Below are positions 1 through 11,565 of a stretch of DNA of 64,000 nt, one piece after another; positions within the stretch are counted from its first letter, which is position 1, and each line of letters opens with the position of its first letter. The notes under the pieces were generated by a model that did no database searches, was not told the origin of the DNA, and saw only the letters and a list, made by a program, of their open reading frames with translations. This stretch comes from Oreohelix idahoensis (Eukaryota; Mollusca; Gastropoda; Stylommatophora; Oreohelicidae). Position numbers and translations under genes: made by a program. The DNA is taken from positions 62,001 to 126,000 of the forward strand of contig JAMPIV010015260.1 of NCBI GenBank assembly GCA_024509875.1, given 5' to 3'.

Positions 1-238
1 TTATGTTTATACAATACCAGAAACCTACCCTCTGTTCTATACTAATGTCCTTAAGTCTTCTACTATTTACTGGACCCAGTATCAAGGTCTTTGTCTTGTT
101 TGGACTGACACATACTGTTAATAGGAGAACAACAGAAGTGATTGCGTCATTTAAGGGCTGAGTTGCCCACTGTATACTTCCGGTGTTATCTTGTGTGTTT
201 CGTACTGATAAATGGCCAGCAAGGCATCTTTTTTTTGG

Positions 239-436
239 GGATGCCTAGCTGGCCATGGGGTCAGTGTGATTCGCTTGATAGCTAGGCGGAGTTGTCGTAC
301 GGAAGGTACGGGGTTCGAACCCTGGGTAAGCCACTCACGTCTGTTGTTTTTCTGTTGTCCAAGTGTTCTACTTCTTTATTTCTTACGAGTGCCTGAAAAC
401 ATACCTTTATGTTTGTCTAATATTAATTTACTGTTT
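239..436 (+). repeat. tRNA-derived SINE, plus orientation
   Basis: A perfect polymerase III B box (GGTTCGAACCC) lies at 312-322, with an A-box-like TGGCCATGGGG at 250-260. The body after the head reads through CCACTCACGTCTGTTG and a TTCTACTTCTTTATTTCTTACGAGTGCC-like tract, ending near ATTAATTTA at 436. The same body occurs in reverse at 18708-18874, which shows it is a dispersed family. The A-to-B spacing is somewhat longer than in a tRNA, so this is a derived head and not a functional tRNA gene. The 5' boundary is uncertain and I saw no target duplication. Confidence 0.65.
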
Positions 437-471
437 ACAGGCCTCGGGTTTCCCTTCCTTATGTGTTATTT

Positions 472-1066
472 ACAGTAGTTGCAATGCTTAGAAGCCAGAA
501 TAATGCAGATCTTGATGACCGTAGAGAAGTGCTACCCAAACTATGTCAACGATTCAAAAGGATTGTGATACAATGGATCCCATCTCATTGTAGCATCCTC
601 GGCAATGAAGAGGCTGACAGATTGGCAAAGGAACGTGGAAAGCTGCCTCATCCTGATACAAGAGAAACTTTCGATGAAGTAAAGAGTTTTGTCAGAACCA
701 GATACAGAAACAGATGGGATGCAGAGCTTCCGGGACACACACAAAATGATGCACATTACCAGCTCACCAGATGAGAACAAGTGATAACCTTCAGACACCG
801 CACAGGCCACAACAAGATTGGGAAATCATCTATTCAACAAGATAAAGATAGGAGCTACTGATGAGTGTAGCTGTGGCCGCAATAAAATGACTGCTGAACA
901 TCTGCTTCAAAGATGCCCAACATATGAAGAACATAGAAAGCACATTTGGCCGCAATCAGTACCATTTCTGGAGAAAAAAAACTCTATGGAGATACAAATA
1001 GTCGCAAGCTGACCATAGCTGAAAATATTCAAGCAGACGACGTCAGAGAGTGTACGAAGAAGAAGT
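472..1066 (+). pseudogene. Non-LTR retrotransposon 3' fragment (RNase H end and Cys/His tail)
   Basis: Frames at 463-774 and 818-1012 encode the end of an RNase H domain (QWIPSHCSILGNEEADRLAK, with the usual late His and Asp) followed by a CSCGRNKMTAEHLLQRCP tail, a C-x-C...H...C pattern common at the C terminus of LINE pol proteins. A TGA at 772-774 and a frame change near 815 break it. The 3' end, GAGTGTACGAAGAAGAAG at about 1046-1063, matches the 3' end of the minus-strand copy at 55051-56100, so both belong to one family with a (GAA)n tail. Homology starts abruptly near 472, so the copy is strongly 5'-truncated. Domain identity is clear; clade assignment is not attempted. Confidence 0.8.
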
Positions 1067-2966
1067 ACAGCTAACCATAAATGATCATTTCGGATTTCAT
1101 AAACAATATTTACAGTAACAAGGAGATGCTTTTGTCCTGCATGCAACTTACACTAAATGCAAATTACCCCAATTCTAAAACAGATTGCAGTCGCCTTGTT
1201 GAGCTTCAAAAGTCAGGCTCTGTTTCCCAACTCTGCTTTTCCTCTGTTGAGACAATACAACAGAAATGCTCGAAATGGCAATAGAAATGCAAAAATATTG
1301 TGGAAAAATTAACCCCCGAATACCTCCCAGCCATTCAATGGTACTAAATCACAGAAGTACACATTGTATGTACTAATTTGAAATGCGTATGAATATTGAG
1401 AATTTCATGGTTACTTGATTGTGCACATACAATCAATCCAGCCTTTCCCAGATGCACAATCAATGTCAAATTCAACAGACTGAAACATGAATAGTAACTA
1501 AACTAAAGCCAGTATTTCCCAGATAAACAATCGATGACAAATTGTAACACCGAAAAACATGAACAAAAACAATACAGACCCATAATTAAAAACAGAGACA
1601 ATAAAACTAACATGTTTATTTTATTTATTTGTTTTTTTTTTTTTTTTCAGAAATTCACTCATCCGCTTCCCAAGTGCATGCAAAAGTATGAAACCATCAC
1701 TACTCAGCATATCTTTCTAACCAAAAATGTGACACTCAACCGATGTTAGTGCGTTCTCATCTCCAATGTTTTCATATCCTGTCTGGATGTTTATGGAAAA
1801 GCCCAATTAGATGTTTTTTAACTAAACCAACAGTACATAGCACAAGAAAGTGATGAAGAAATGAAAACTTTCTTTGAGTTCCTAGCTTTTCCAGAAAATT
1901 TGTAACGGTTTACTTCTATCTGAATAAAATTAACTTTGCTTTTCCCGTATACCTACGTTCTAAGTCTTGCACTAAATGTTCAGTTTTCATGTTTCTGCAA
2001 CTTATCTAAATTTATCCTTTTTTCACCTGTTTGTGGCAGTGGCAGAAAATGGTAGCATCCGAAACACCCAGTGTTTCGAATGTTCAACCATAAAACTTAC
2101 GCCATTCCACCTTTCTTTGTGTAAAAACTGTTAATTTACATTTTTACTTAGCCACATATTTCATTGCAATTTAGTGCACCAAAGAAACTGAAGGACCATA
2201 ATATTGCTTTAGAAGAATTTACCACACAGAAAATGGTAAACAAAAATAAAACAATTTTCTTCTGAACTCACGTTTTGAGCTAAATACTTTTTATATTTGT
2301 TTATTTACTACGCCTACGTGTTCAATGGTAGGAAACTATACAAAGCACTACAAGAGGAGATAATCTGGTCATCATAAAGGACCCCCCGCCCGTGTCAATC
2401 AAGTGCTTCCGCGCTTTTATCTCCTACAATTATAATATGCAATACATCTTTCTTTTTGGCCACCTACACATTGAGACCCAACACTTTCCATCTGCCCACT
2501 GAGTACTTGCAATATCCTTCTGTTTCCGAGGTATCAGAGTACTGACCTCTGGTGGATGTACTGTGCTGAATGTACAAGTTAGAGCCAATACCTTCTTCCT
2601 CCACCTCGCTTGCTGAACGTCAGGTGGTGCAGATCTTGGCTGCAGAAAGTTGCAATAATTCTGTAGTTTTATTAATGTTACTTCAGTGTTGTTGAAATCA
2701 GGGAATTTTGTGCTTGCGTTTTATAGTGCTGTTGTGATTTACTTTCAGTGAAATTTATGTTGCCTTTATTTATATTTTAACTTGCACGAATCTGCTGTTG
2801 CCTGCTTTCATGTTAAAGCTAGACGAAATTATTGCTACCAAAATTTGTACTGAGGTTAAATTTGATTTCATTGCTTGTTTCTCTAACTCTACTGTATGCC
2901 GTTTTATCCAGTAATGTGACTTCGTTGATTGTTCCCAGATCTACTGCATTTTGCATTGACCAGTAT
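1067..2966. other. No recognisable gene
   Basis: AT-rich sequence. The frames at 1081-1284 and 1534-1749 have no domain I recognise and include homopolymer-coded residues. Nothing supports a gene or element here. Confidence 0.5.
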
Positions 2967-2977
2967 TGAATGATGAC

Positions 2978-3403
2978 CATCTTCTTCTTATTTGAAGAAA
3001 CAGTCAGTGGCCGTCATGCCTGGTGGCATCTTGTAGGGCAGCAAAAAACTGCTTCCACTTTGTTTGGTCGGCGGCCACTCTTCGTGCAGTGCCCCAGCTC
3101 TGGTTTATTATTTGCGTCTCGGCCTCCACAGTTCTCCGCCAAGTTGTTTTTGGTCGGCCTCTCTTTCGCTTTCCTTCATGAATCCATAGCATAGCTGTTC
3201 TTGTGATGGTATCGGGGTCTCTTCTGAGGACGTTGCTAACCCAACTCCAACATCTGCCGGCTATGATGGTGTGCATGTCCTCTAGGCTGCTCCGAGTAAG
3301 CAGTTCTTGGTTTATGATGGTATTCGGCCAAAAGCATCGGAGAATTTTCCTTAGGCAGACTTTGCGAAAGAGGAGAATTTCGATATTTCCTTCTCTGGTG
3401 CTC
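2978..3403 (-). mobile_element. 5'-truncated LINE insertion with 11-bp target duplication
   Basis: The direct repeat TGAATGATGAC at 2967-2977 and 3404-3414 brackets the piece. Minus-strand frame from about 3400 to 3004 stays open and gives the end of a LINE pol: RRDPDTITRTAMLWIHEGKR, then the basic KRGRPKTTWRRTVEAE motif, ending in DATRHDGH and stop. This tail is typical of endonuclease/RT elements abundant in molluscs and other invertebrates. The 3' end is CACTGACTGTTTCTTC followed by AAATAAGAAGAAG, a GAA-rich tail. Only the last 430 bp of the element were integrated, as expected for target-primed reverse transcription that stopped early. Confidence 0.85.
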
Positions 3404-3801
3404 TGAATGATGACTATAGTGGAAATGTATTAGAGGCTTTTTTTCAACACATTGATTACTGTAGTTCATTTCTGGACAATAGGCTTAAATGAGGCAAGTA
3501 ACCAGCCATTTTCACAAAACGGTAGTCATATGGAAGTGAGACACAGACAAGTATTGGACAAGCATGAAAATTACAGGAGGCTACAGAAATGTAGTTTTAC
3601 AAAAGAATACCAAGAACAGCTCAAAGCAGTAATGATGGCGCTCTGAAAGAAGCTAGTGTACAAAAAAAAAGTATTACCCTTTCTTAGGGTTCAACACCAG
3701 ACCACAGCCTGGCGGCAGTTTTGATATTCATGGTTGCGTCCCCTGCTAGGCACGTATGGGCCGTGAGGATCATAGAGCTAGCATGCGTGCATCAAATCAA
3801 A

Positions 3802-4040
3802 AAGGTACGTTGAAGGATCCCATTACATGCCCATTGAGGCATATAATGTTAGAACCATATTTTCATGATCTAGGGGTTATGTGGTCAGCATCACCCCGGC
3901 GCCTTTAACCCATTTGCTCTGGTACCCAATTCATGAGACTGGGTTGATCCCGGAACTATTTGCGGTCTGAAAAATCGAACCAGGGACCGACGAGCTGAGA
4001 AGCCAGTGCAGTAACCACTCCATTGCGCTACCGCGGTTCA
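3802..4040 (-). repeat. tRNA-derived SINE, minus orientation, 12-bp target duplication
   Basis: Read on the minus strand, the 5' end begins at an ACCGCGGTAGCGCAATGG tRNA-like head (about 4036), passes an A-box region TAGCGCAATGGAGTGG and reaches a B-box-like GGTTCGATTTT at about 3974-3984. The direct repeat CATCAAATCAAA occurs at 3790-3801 and 4041-4052, immediately outside, and is the likely target duplication. This family differs from the SINE at 239-436. The body toward the 3' side has no recognised LINE tail. Confidence 0.75.
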
Positions 4041-4052
4041 CATCAAATCAAA

Positions 4053-5347
4053 TTGATTTAAAATACCTCATGGATATTTTCTGGACGATAAATTATTTCT
4101 CAGGAATCCTACCAAGGACTATGTAGAGTACATAAAATTGAGATAGAGATTTGGTGCCCAGCCCACAGTACATAATTTCTCGACCCAATAGTGTTAATTC
4201 AATTACGGCTCAGCCCACCAGGGTGCAGATTTAATTATTAAAATATATACAGCCCAATTCAATATTACAAGAATAAATGACAACAGACTCTGGTTATGTT
4301 AAATTTTTTTTTTTAATGATGATAGATTTTCACAACTGAAAATGTTCAAAATTTACAAACTGTAAGATCTGTTAACTAATCTGTTACTGAGAAATGTCAG
4401 AATAAAATCGTCATCATGTGGACCGAATTATCTTTTCTGTGGTGGTTTTGCTGGGTACTTAAACTACTCATCTGAGATTGGAAGTAGCTGCAGTGTTGAG
4501 TGTGCTTCTGCTGCTGGAGTAAAGATTCTGTTGTTGCGCAATGGGCTCAATTTGTCTCAGCACTCCAGGATCAGTACTGCAAGTTATTCAAGTAGGGTTT
4601 CAGGGGGTGGCAGGGACTGCTTCCTCTGTCTTGACTCAGGGCTCATCACCAACTAGGATGGATTAAGTCGGCCCTCCAGAACACTGCTTATGGTTACTGG
4701 ATAAACTCCGGACAGGACTCAGGTAGGGTCATCCGGTAGGTCTCCTGGTAGGAAAACCTGGTAGGATCGCTCAACTGAACCAAATGCTGTTTTAGATGAA
4801 CATTGATCTTCTGTAATCGCCGTTATGGGACCACTAGTTGATGTTTCGTGGCATGACCCGCCAGTCTTGGCTGACGCTTAGAGAATGATCCTCCCAAATT
4901 CACTACTAATTTTTGAAAGTTTTATTTTGCCTACTTTAAATTAGGGGGATGGGAGAAATGACCTGTTTGTTGTCGCCTAGTCCCATCCCAACCCTTTTGC
5001 AGGGCTAACTGTTAATGCCACACACGCCCACCCAGTTGTGCACACACTGGTACTTGGCATTCTGATACCAGGAGATTCTGTTATTTTAATTAACTCCTCG
5101 CTGACTGCCGAGGTCAAATGTCGCACGACAGTAACGAGATGGACGGTACTTCCTCTCCGTGTAGCTTGGAATAATGTGCCGACCATACTGCATATCTATT
5201 TGCTAGAATTGTAATTATCTCCAGTGGAAAACCCTTGTTAGAAGCGCAAGGCGGTCTCCTTTCAGAAGTTAACGGGGGAGTTGAAAGAAACTTAGCCAGT
5301 CTTTAAAAAGTAAACTAAGAGAGAGGTATTCCTCTTAGAAGAATGAG
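4053..5347. other. No recognisable gene
   Basis: Unique-looking sequence without a supported frame. The 69-codon minus frame at 4977-5186 shows no known domain. Confidence 0.45.
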
Positions 5348-5700
5348 AAAAAAAAAACAACAACACAAAAAGTGATACGTCTTACTAAGAAAGGACAAGG
5401 AAACCTACGTTGCGGCCACAAGGCCTTCGTCAGGGACAGACAAACAAAAGACAGATGGGAAAGAAAGTGAAAATTAAGTGGAGAACATGAAACTATAGGA
5501 ATAAGAGACAAATACTCCCTGATAGTGTCACATGTTGGAGCGAAATATGCTCCGACATGTGACACTATCAGGTAATACTTGTCTCTTATTCCTATCTTTT
5601 GTTTGTCTGTCCCTGACAAAGGCCTTGTGGCTGCAACGTAGGTTTCCTTGTCCTTTCTCTTAGTAAGACGCATTACTTTTTGTGTTGTTTGTTTTTTTTG
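5348..5700. mobile_element. Fold-back element (long inverted repeat)
   Basis: Sequence from about 5348 to 5541 is repeated in inverse complement from about 5549 to 5700. The centre is GGAGC-GAAATAT-GCTCC, so transcripts or single strands would form a long hairpin. Both arms contain the GACA/GACGAAGGCC-TTGTGGC motif and end in A/T runs (CAACACAAAAAGT outward). The left arm carries about 45 bp absent from the right arm. No coding capacity is seen; the 112-codon minus frame across it is a by-product of the arms. It is most likely a MITE or fold-back transposon. I could not identify a target duplication. Confidence 0.7.
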
Positions 5701-5934
5701 TTTTTTTTACCATTGTACCCCCGTCTTACAGCAGTTCTCCTCATATACTTCGAAGAATGAGAGAGTTACTGATTTTAGACAAGAGGTTGACTTTCTAGAA
5801 ATAAGACAGGAATGAGTGGCCAGGTACACGCTAAAGGAAAAAGATGAGAAAAGGAGGCTATTGTTCTTCGTGACAATAGGTATCAAAATAAATCAAGTCC
5901 AACACAAAAATAATAATCTTTAAGGTCATTAGTC

Positions 5935-6328
5935 ATTCGCAGGCGATCTTTGTCCTCTCAAGGCTGTGTGTGGTCCCGGTTGCCGGGTCCTCCCAGCATA
6001 GCAGAGGCAGCGAAGGGTGTTGTGCCTGTACCAGATTGCTCTTTTTCGCGGACCTTCGGTCCCGAGAAAATTTTGGCTGGACTGACGTCTCGGTAGCGTG
6101 GTGGTTTTATAGCGGCAGAAGGAGAGGGCAAGTTCGGGCACAGCGGATTGATCAACCGCTTGCTAGTCACATTGATTATGGAAACAACAATTAATATTCT
6201 GTTGTACCAATAAACGCCTTTAGGCGTAACGGAACAACGGATAATTTCTTGTTGCCCTAAGACGCCACAAGGCGTAATGGCCACAGACTGCTTGGTCGGT
6301 CTTTGGCTAAGGATGGAAGAAGAAGAAG
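5935..6328 (+). repeat. GAA-tailed SINE-like element, full-length copy
   Basis: A 13-bp direct repeat AAGGTCATTAGTC at 5922-5934 and 6329-6341 flanks 394 bp that ends in GGATGG(AAG)n. The 3' half contains two palindromic units of the form ACGCCTnnnGGCGT followed by GGGCAAC-like sequence, and then GGCCACAGACTGCTTGG. A related 218-bp 5'-truncated copy in the other orientation lies at 37042-37259 with its own target duplication. A weak A-box (TAGCGTGGTGG, 6094-6104) and a poor B-box (AGTTCGGGCAC, 6131-6141) hint at a tRNA-related internal promoter. This is a retroposed family; the origin of its head is unresolved. Confidence 0.75.
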
Positions 6329-6578
6329 AAGGTCATTAGTCCTTGTCGTAAATTTTGAGAAGATAGGACTGAGATATTTATAATCCCGTACTAGCAGAGG
6401 TGATAGTGACAGCTATGTGAAAGGAAGGTGTAAGAAGTACTTTCTGTTTCACGAGGAGGGTGATAGTGTAGAGAAAAAGGCAGTCTTGGATTTAGTAATT
6501 GCTCTAATCCAGCCTATCTTTTACGACTCTATTTAACTTTCAGACGCCCTTACTCTCCTTGTACAACATACAAGTTTA

Positions 6579-7504
6579 ATAATAATAATAATAAATTCTT
6601 TAAGCACCAAACACGGCGCATAAGGCAGAAACCAGTGCTCTCCAGGTTGTACGTTGTGACGCCACTCCTCTTAGCTCTTGCACATTGTTTAATCCCAACG
6701 TTCTTCCTTCTCTTATTATTGTTCTTCTGGGTGTTTCTTTTGGTCTTCCTTTTTTTCCTCTTACCCTCAGGAACCCAAGTGAGTGCCTGCAATGGTATTC
6801 TGTTGTTTTGCATTCGTAGGACATGACCGATATATGACCCTCGTCTTTTCCTTATATAGTTGGAGACATATTTCTGCTTAGAGTCTTCTCTTATTTGTCG
6901 ATTAGTCTTGAATTCTTTCCAACTGATGTTCATGAGTTTTCTAAGACATTTGTTCTCGAATGTATTCAGCTTGTTCTCCAATGATTTTGTTATTTTCCAA
7001 CTCTCACAGCCGTATGTTAACACTGAGATAACATTTGAATTAAACAGACGAAGCTTGGTATGTATATTCAATGATCGTAATTTCCAAATGTTAGATAATC
7101 TATTGAAGGCGCTAGCTGCCAAAGCAATTCTAGTATGAATTTCTCTTGTTGTGTCACCATCCTGAGTCATTTTACTGCCTAAATAATTGAAACTTTCAAC
7201 TTTCTGTAGTTTTTCCCCGTTCAGGATGATATTAAAGATCTCGTTAGAAAAGTTCATAACTTTAGTTTTAGAGGCATTTATTTGGAGACCTATTTTAACC
7301 GAAAGATGACACAAATTATTTACTGCTTCTTGGGATTGTCTGGGTGTTGAACTTAAGAATGCTAAATCATCTGCGAAATCCAGGTCCCCCAGGAATTTTC
7401 CATTTGTCCATTTTATACCTAATTGTTCATTGTGGGTATAGTTTCTCATAACCCAATCAATAGCTATTCCAAAAAGTAGTGGTGACATAATACAGCCTTG
7501 TTTC
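6579..7504 (-). pseudogene. 5'-truncated LINE: C-terminal half of reverse transcriptase
   Basis: Minus frame 7521-6550 begins in the RT domain at KQGCIMSPLLF and includes DLDFADDLAFLSS with the catalytic Asp pair, the thumb region (FNYLGSKMTQDGD), and the SVLTYGCESWKI and GHVLRMQN motifs. After about 6770 the family tail (KKGRPKETPRRTI, then WRALVSALCAVFGA) continues in another frame (6824-6600), so a frameshift separates the two. The tail of the insertion is (TTA)n-type: TAATAATAATAATAAA at about 6577 on the plus strand. A 9-bp repeat ACAAGTTTA at 6570-6578 and 7505-7513 fits a target duplication. The endonuclease and N-terminal RT are absent. Confidence 0.85.
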
Positions 7505-7513
7505 ACAAGTTTA

Positions 7514-10500
7514 CACAACACTTAATGTACTCAGAATTCTGTAACATATAAAACTACGTACAGACGTTAAAACACACTATGAATAACATATAAAAAGGAC
7601 AGGGGTTTGACCAACACTATAGCTTAAGGTTTATTAGGTTTATTTTCGCTAGAAATATCACAACATCAAGGGAAAAAAAACATTATCATTACATCAATGT
7701 ATTATCGTTTACAGACAAGAAATGAAAATATAATCTAATAGGCCCTCCCTCTTGTATAGGAAAACTAGGAAAGATCCCAACAGAGGTAATTAACCTAAAA
7801 AGATCAAAATAATTAACTATGGGAGTAGGGAATAGTAGGACGGGTAAGACTAAGTCCTCAATTTAACCTATCCCGAGAACACTCAGATTAGTGAGAGATA
7901 AATAAAGAAGGTTGGTAGGTTAGTAGTAACATAAGAAATTAGTATCTTTCTATCCGTTCACTCACACAAACAATACAGTGGCCCACTTTCAGATTTGCTT
8001 ACCAAATGTTGAAGCTGCATACATTCCTTGGAATTTAAACGCTAGCAGTTATTAAAAAACTAATCAGTCATATTCAGGGTCAAGTGCAGCCACAGACTAT
8101 CCGATGAGCTGACTGCTATTTTTCGGGGAGTCGCTGCTATTGATACGTTAGTATTTTTGCCTGGATATTATTCCTTTTCGCTGCAGGTATTTGCTTTAGA
8201 TAAGGGTTTCTATTGTGGTGGCACTGTCCTAGAAATTAATATGGTAAAGTATTGTTCCAGTGCGGTCTAAATTCAGGTGGCTATGACACTCTGTGACGTG
8301 ATGAGGAAAAAAGATGTTAAATGATAATAATCTGCTCTTCGTTGAGGTGGGAGCCGAGTATGAACAGTGAGTTCTCTTGAATAAATCCGATGGAAAAACT
8401 CCTGTCAAGGGTCAGATGAAAAGTACTGACTTTCTGCCTCAGCAGCCTGATAATGTATTATGATATGAAAAAAGTTGTATTCTGGGAATGTTCCGTACGA
8501 GTTAAAATTTATATATTATTGTTTGTTTTCTTGATTTCACTTCTTGTCATAAATAGAGAAGGTGGACCGCACAGGGGTCACAACATGAAGATGGTCATAA
8601 CAATAATTATTTTGATGCTGATAGGAACATCAGATCATAAAAACGCTGGATCGCAAGGTTTTAATCAGCCTGGATTACATAGAAAGAAAAATATAAACGC
8701 TTTAACAATATTATCCATATCCTAATCTAACACACATTTAGGTATGACTTGTTAAGCACTCCGTTATTAAATTAAATTTAAACCCCACAAGTGTCTAGCT
8801 AATCTCATCGCTCCGAACATGAGATATAAACAATAGTCACTTAAAAACCCCCCCCCCCCCCCCCGCTGAAAATAGAAAATAAATCGCGTTCTCTAAATTA
8901 TCCACCATCTAGCGTCTATTAATTAATTTAAAGCATCTCTTACTTAGGAAATAGCGGGTAATTAATTTTACGTTTATAGCTGGTAAACTTTGCTATACGT
9001 TATTTAATTAACACAGACCAAAAACCCAGTGAAATATAATGGAAACACTTTATCAATTAAATCACTCAAAACTCTTATATATTATTACCGCAGCACAGAA
9101 AAAGAATTAATCTCCACGTATGTAAGTAATTCAAATTTGTAGTATGGCTCTCATATGCGAGCTAGGTACTGACTTCAAAATCTCTGGCGCTACTGATAAC
9201 TGAATTTTTAAGAGATGGGTATATATATTAAATTGGCTCAATCTCGCCAATGTCTGGCAAAAATCGCACCTCGAGCGAATTCTTCGGCCAATTCCTGAAT
9301 GAAGGCTATTTTTCACAACTTTGCCGACCGTATTGCCGCTTCAGCAAGAAATGTATTCTCACCGTATACGGTTCTTCGTCCGTTCTATTACCAGGTGTTA
9401 ATCAGAGGTTTCATATCTCGGCTCTCTCTCTCTCTCTCTCTCTCTGGAACTTCAAAGACGTCGTAACCTGACAGCCGGTGGCCGCCCCTGGCCCGCCTCT
9501 TTGAAGGAATGACAGTAAGAGATATGAATCGCTGTATCAATAGCACTTGAAACAAAGACAGGTAGGCGTGGCTAAACTAGAAAATAAGACAGATGGCGAA
9601 ATGCATGGCTTTTTGCGCAATAACTCCTGCATGCTAATTAGGGAAGCACGGGGGAACCCACGTTGAGCGATTATATTGAACAAGAGTGAGGGGTGCCGGT
9701 GAGATTAAAGTTGATCGATCAGGGTGCTCGATTTTCCTGTCACAGTCCTATTGCAAGGCTGAGAAATATGGAGAACTTACTTACTTAGTCTTCTTCTTCT
9801 TTTGCGTTCGTCCTGAAAATGACGTTGGTTGCCTTGTGTCGCTTTTACAGCAAAGCTGCGATATCTGCGCCTTTCGGCCCGACACATCCGACTTCAGCAC
9901 GGCATTTTTGGGACCGGATTTGCCTTCCCACTTTGATCCCTACTCTCTCAACCAGACTGCAGTGATACAGCTTGTTTCCAGGACCACCACTTGGAGGTAG
10001 AGTAGGGTCTTGGTCAGCTCTGGTTCGCTGACCCTGACGGAAGTAGTCAAGCTATGGGTCTGTCGCATAATGCGATTGGAATTCGATATCTACGTAATCA
10101 AAACAAAGTGAACACCGTCGAAACATGTGTAATGCTAATAGCTCGACCAATGAAACGAGAGCCTGCTACACGGAGATCGTCTAGGCATAACAATAGGGTA
10201 GGGAAGAAATCTGTGTTAGGACCACGCAGTAATAAATTAATTAAAAATCAACGGATTGACAGACGGCAATTCTACTTCATCAAGTCATAGAGAAAGAGTA
10301 GACCCAGGTGTAGTTATAGCCAGGAAGACAAGGTCTTTTATAATTCTGGGGATATGATCACGTAAGTGGGTCAAACAGTTCGGAAAATGATGAAACGTGT
10401 GGGTTTAAAATTCATTGAAAAAGGAAGGACGGACGGATCTTGGAAAGATTGATATGGAAGGAAAGCCACAGGTTGTCCGAGTAAAACGATATATCTCAAG

Positions 10501-11464
10501 AGGCAATAGCTTTGGTAAAGAATGAGAACGACTAGTTATCTGTTTAAAAATTAACACAGATGAGCTACCCGAAGTGAAATACGAGAAATATTTTCGACCG
10601 TAGTCGCTTGAAGGCATAGCCAATCAGCGCAGAGTCACGGATTCTCGCAAGATGGTGATAAAGTCGGTTTATATAGGGGAGGCCGATAAGGCTGAGCTGG
10701 TTTAGAGCTGGTTATGTATTTTGTTTAATCGCGAATGCGTGCTTCGTCCGTTATCATCTTGGAGTACGGGTCAACGTTATATTGATTCATCATTTGTTGA
10801 ATGTCCAAGAATACATTCGTTCCCTTCGGAGCTCATCATTATATATACCTATTTTTCTTATCAGAAGAGTTCTTCATTTGCATAATCATCAACATTGGCA
10901 AATGCAGCAAATAGCTGTAACGTATCGATGTGATAAAGTCCTCAATTCAGAGTCCATGAATTTATTTACAGTTCACACATAAGACATTCACGTAGATATA
11001 CATCCAGATATAGTTCATTAGAAATTTACATGCATAGTATTCATGTCCGTCCGTGTCAAAAACAATATGTCAGATGAACATCGTGGCTATATACGTGCGC
11101 TGTTGTAATCAACAGCCAGAAATGAGCACATGAGTTCTTGACAGCTACAATTTGAATCATAATGCGATTCTCCTTCCATCATTTAATTTGATTTAATTAA
11201 TCTCATACTTAGATTAATATCCGAACTGACCCTGAGTTCTACATCGATTCATCTATATAATATAGGCTATATACTCAGCCTTTTTTCCTTGGAAGAAATA
11301 CAAGACACGACCTTCTTGCTTGACGGATAGCGTAACAAGGGCCATGTAACCAAGTCACCCAGCGTGACCTTCCCAACGCGAATGCGTCATAATCTCCGCA
11401 TATATTTCGCGTTCAGTATACCGTAAAATATCGACATATTCTATAAATGTTAATGACCCCTAAA
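7514..11464. other. No recognisable gene; simple repeats only
   Basis: Four kilobases of AT-rich DNA. A C17 run lies at 8848-8864 and a (CT)12 microsatellite at 9422-9445. The frames at 8453-8725, 9686-10000 and 10054-10290 show no domain or motif I recognise. Their lengths are within what AT-rich DNA gives by chance. Confidence 0.45.
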
Positions 11465-11493
11465 CAAACAAGTATGGAAAAAGCTTAAGGCAA
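11465..11493 (+). repeat. Stray 29-bp duplicate of the downstream LINE
   Basis: The 29-bp segment containing AAACAAGTATGGAAAAAGC is identical to 11601-11629, which lies inside the LINE coding frame (KQVWKKLKAIKG). The copy sits 136 bp upstream and may be a rearranged 5' end of that LINE. Confidence 0.7.
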
Positions 11494-11565
11494 CGCCGTC
11501 ATTTAAAATAAGAAACCGTAACAATGGCCAACCAAGCAAGATAAATACCGTAAATACGCGGGTAG

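Noticed and set aside
312..322. Functional tRNA gene from the perfect B box
   Set aside because: No cloverleaf could be drawn, the A-B spacing is long and the sequence continues into a SINE body found elsewhere.
5335..5673. 112-codon minus frame
   Set aside because: It spans the fold-back element and has internal symmetry from the two arms, with no domain.
6635..6826. Leu/Phe-rich plus frame resembling a membrane protein
   Set aside because: Antisense of the basic LINE tail on the minus strand.
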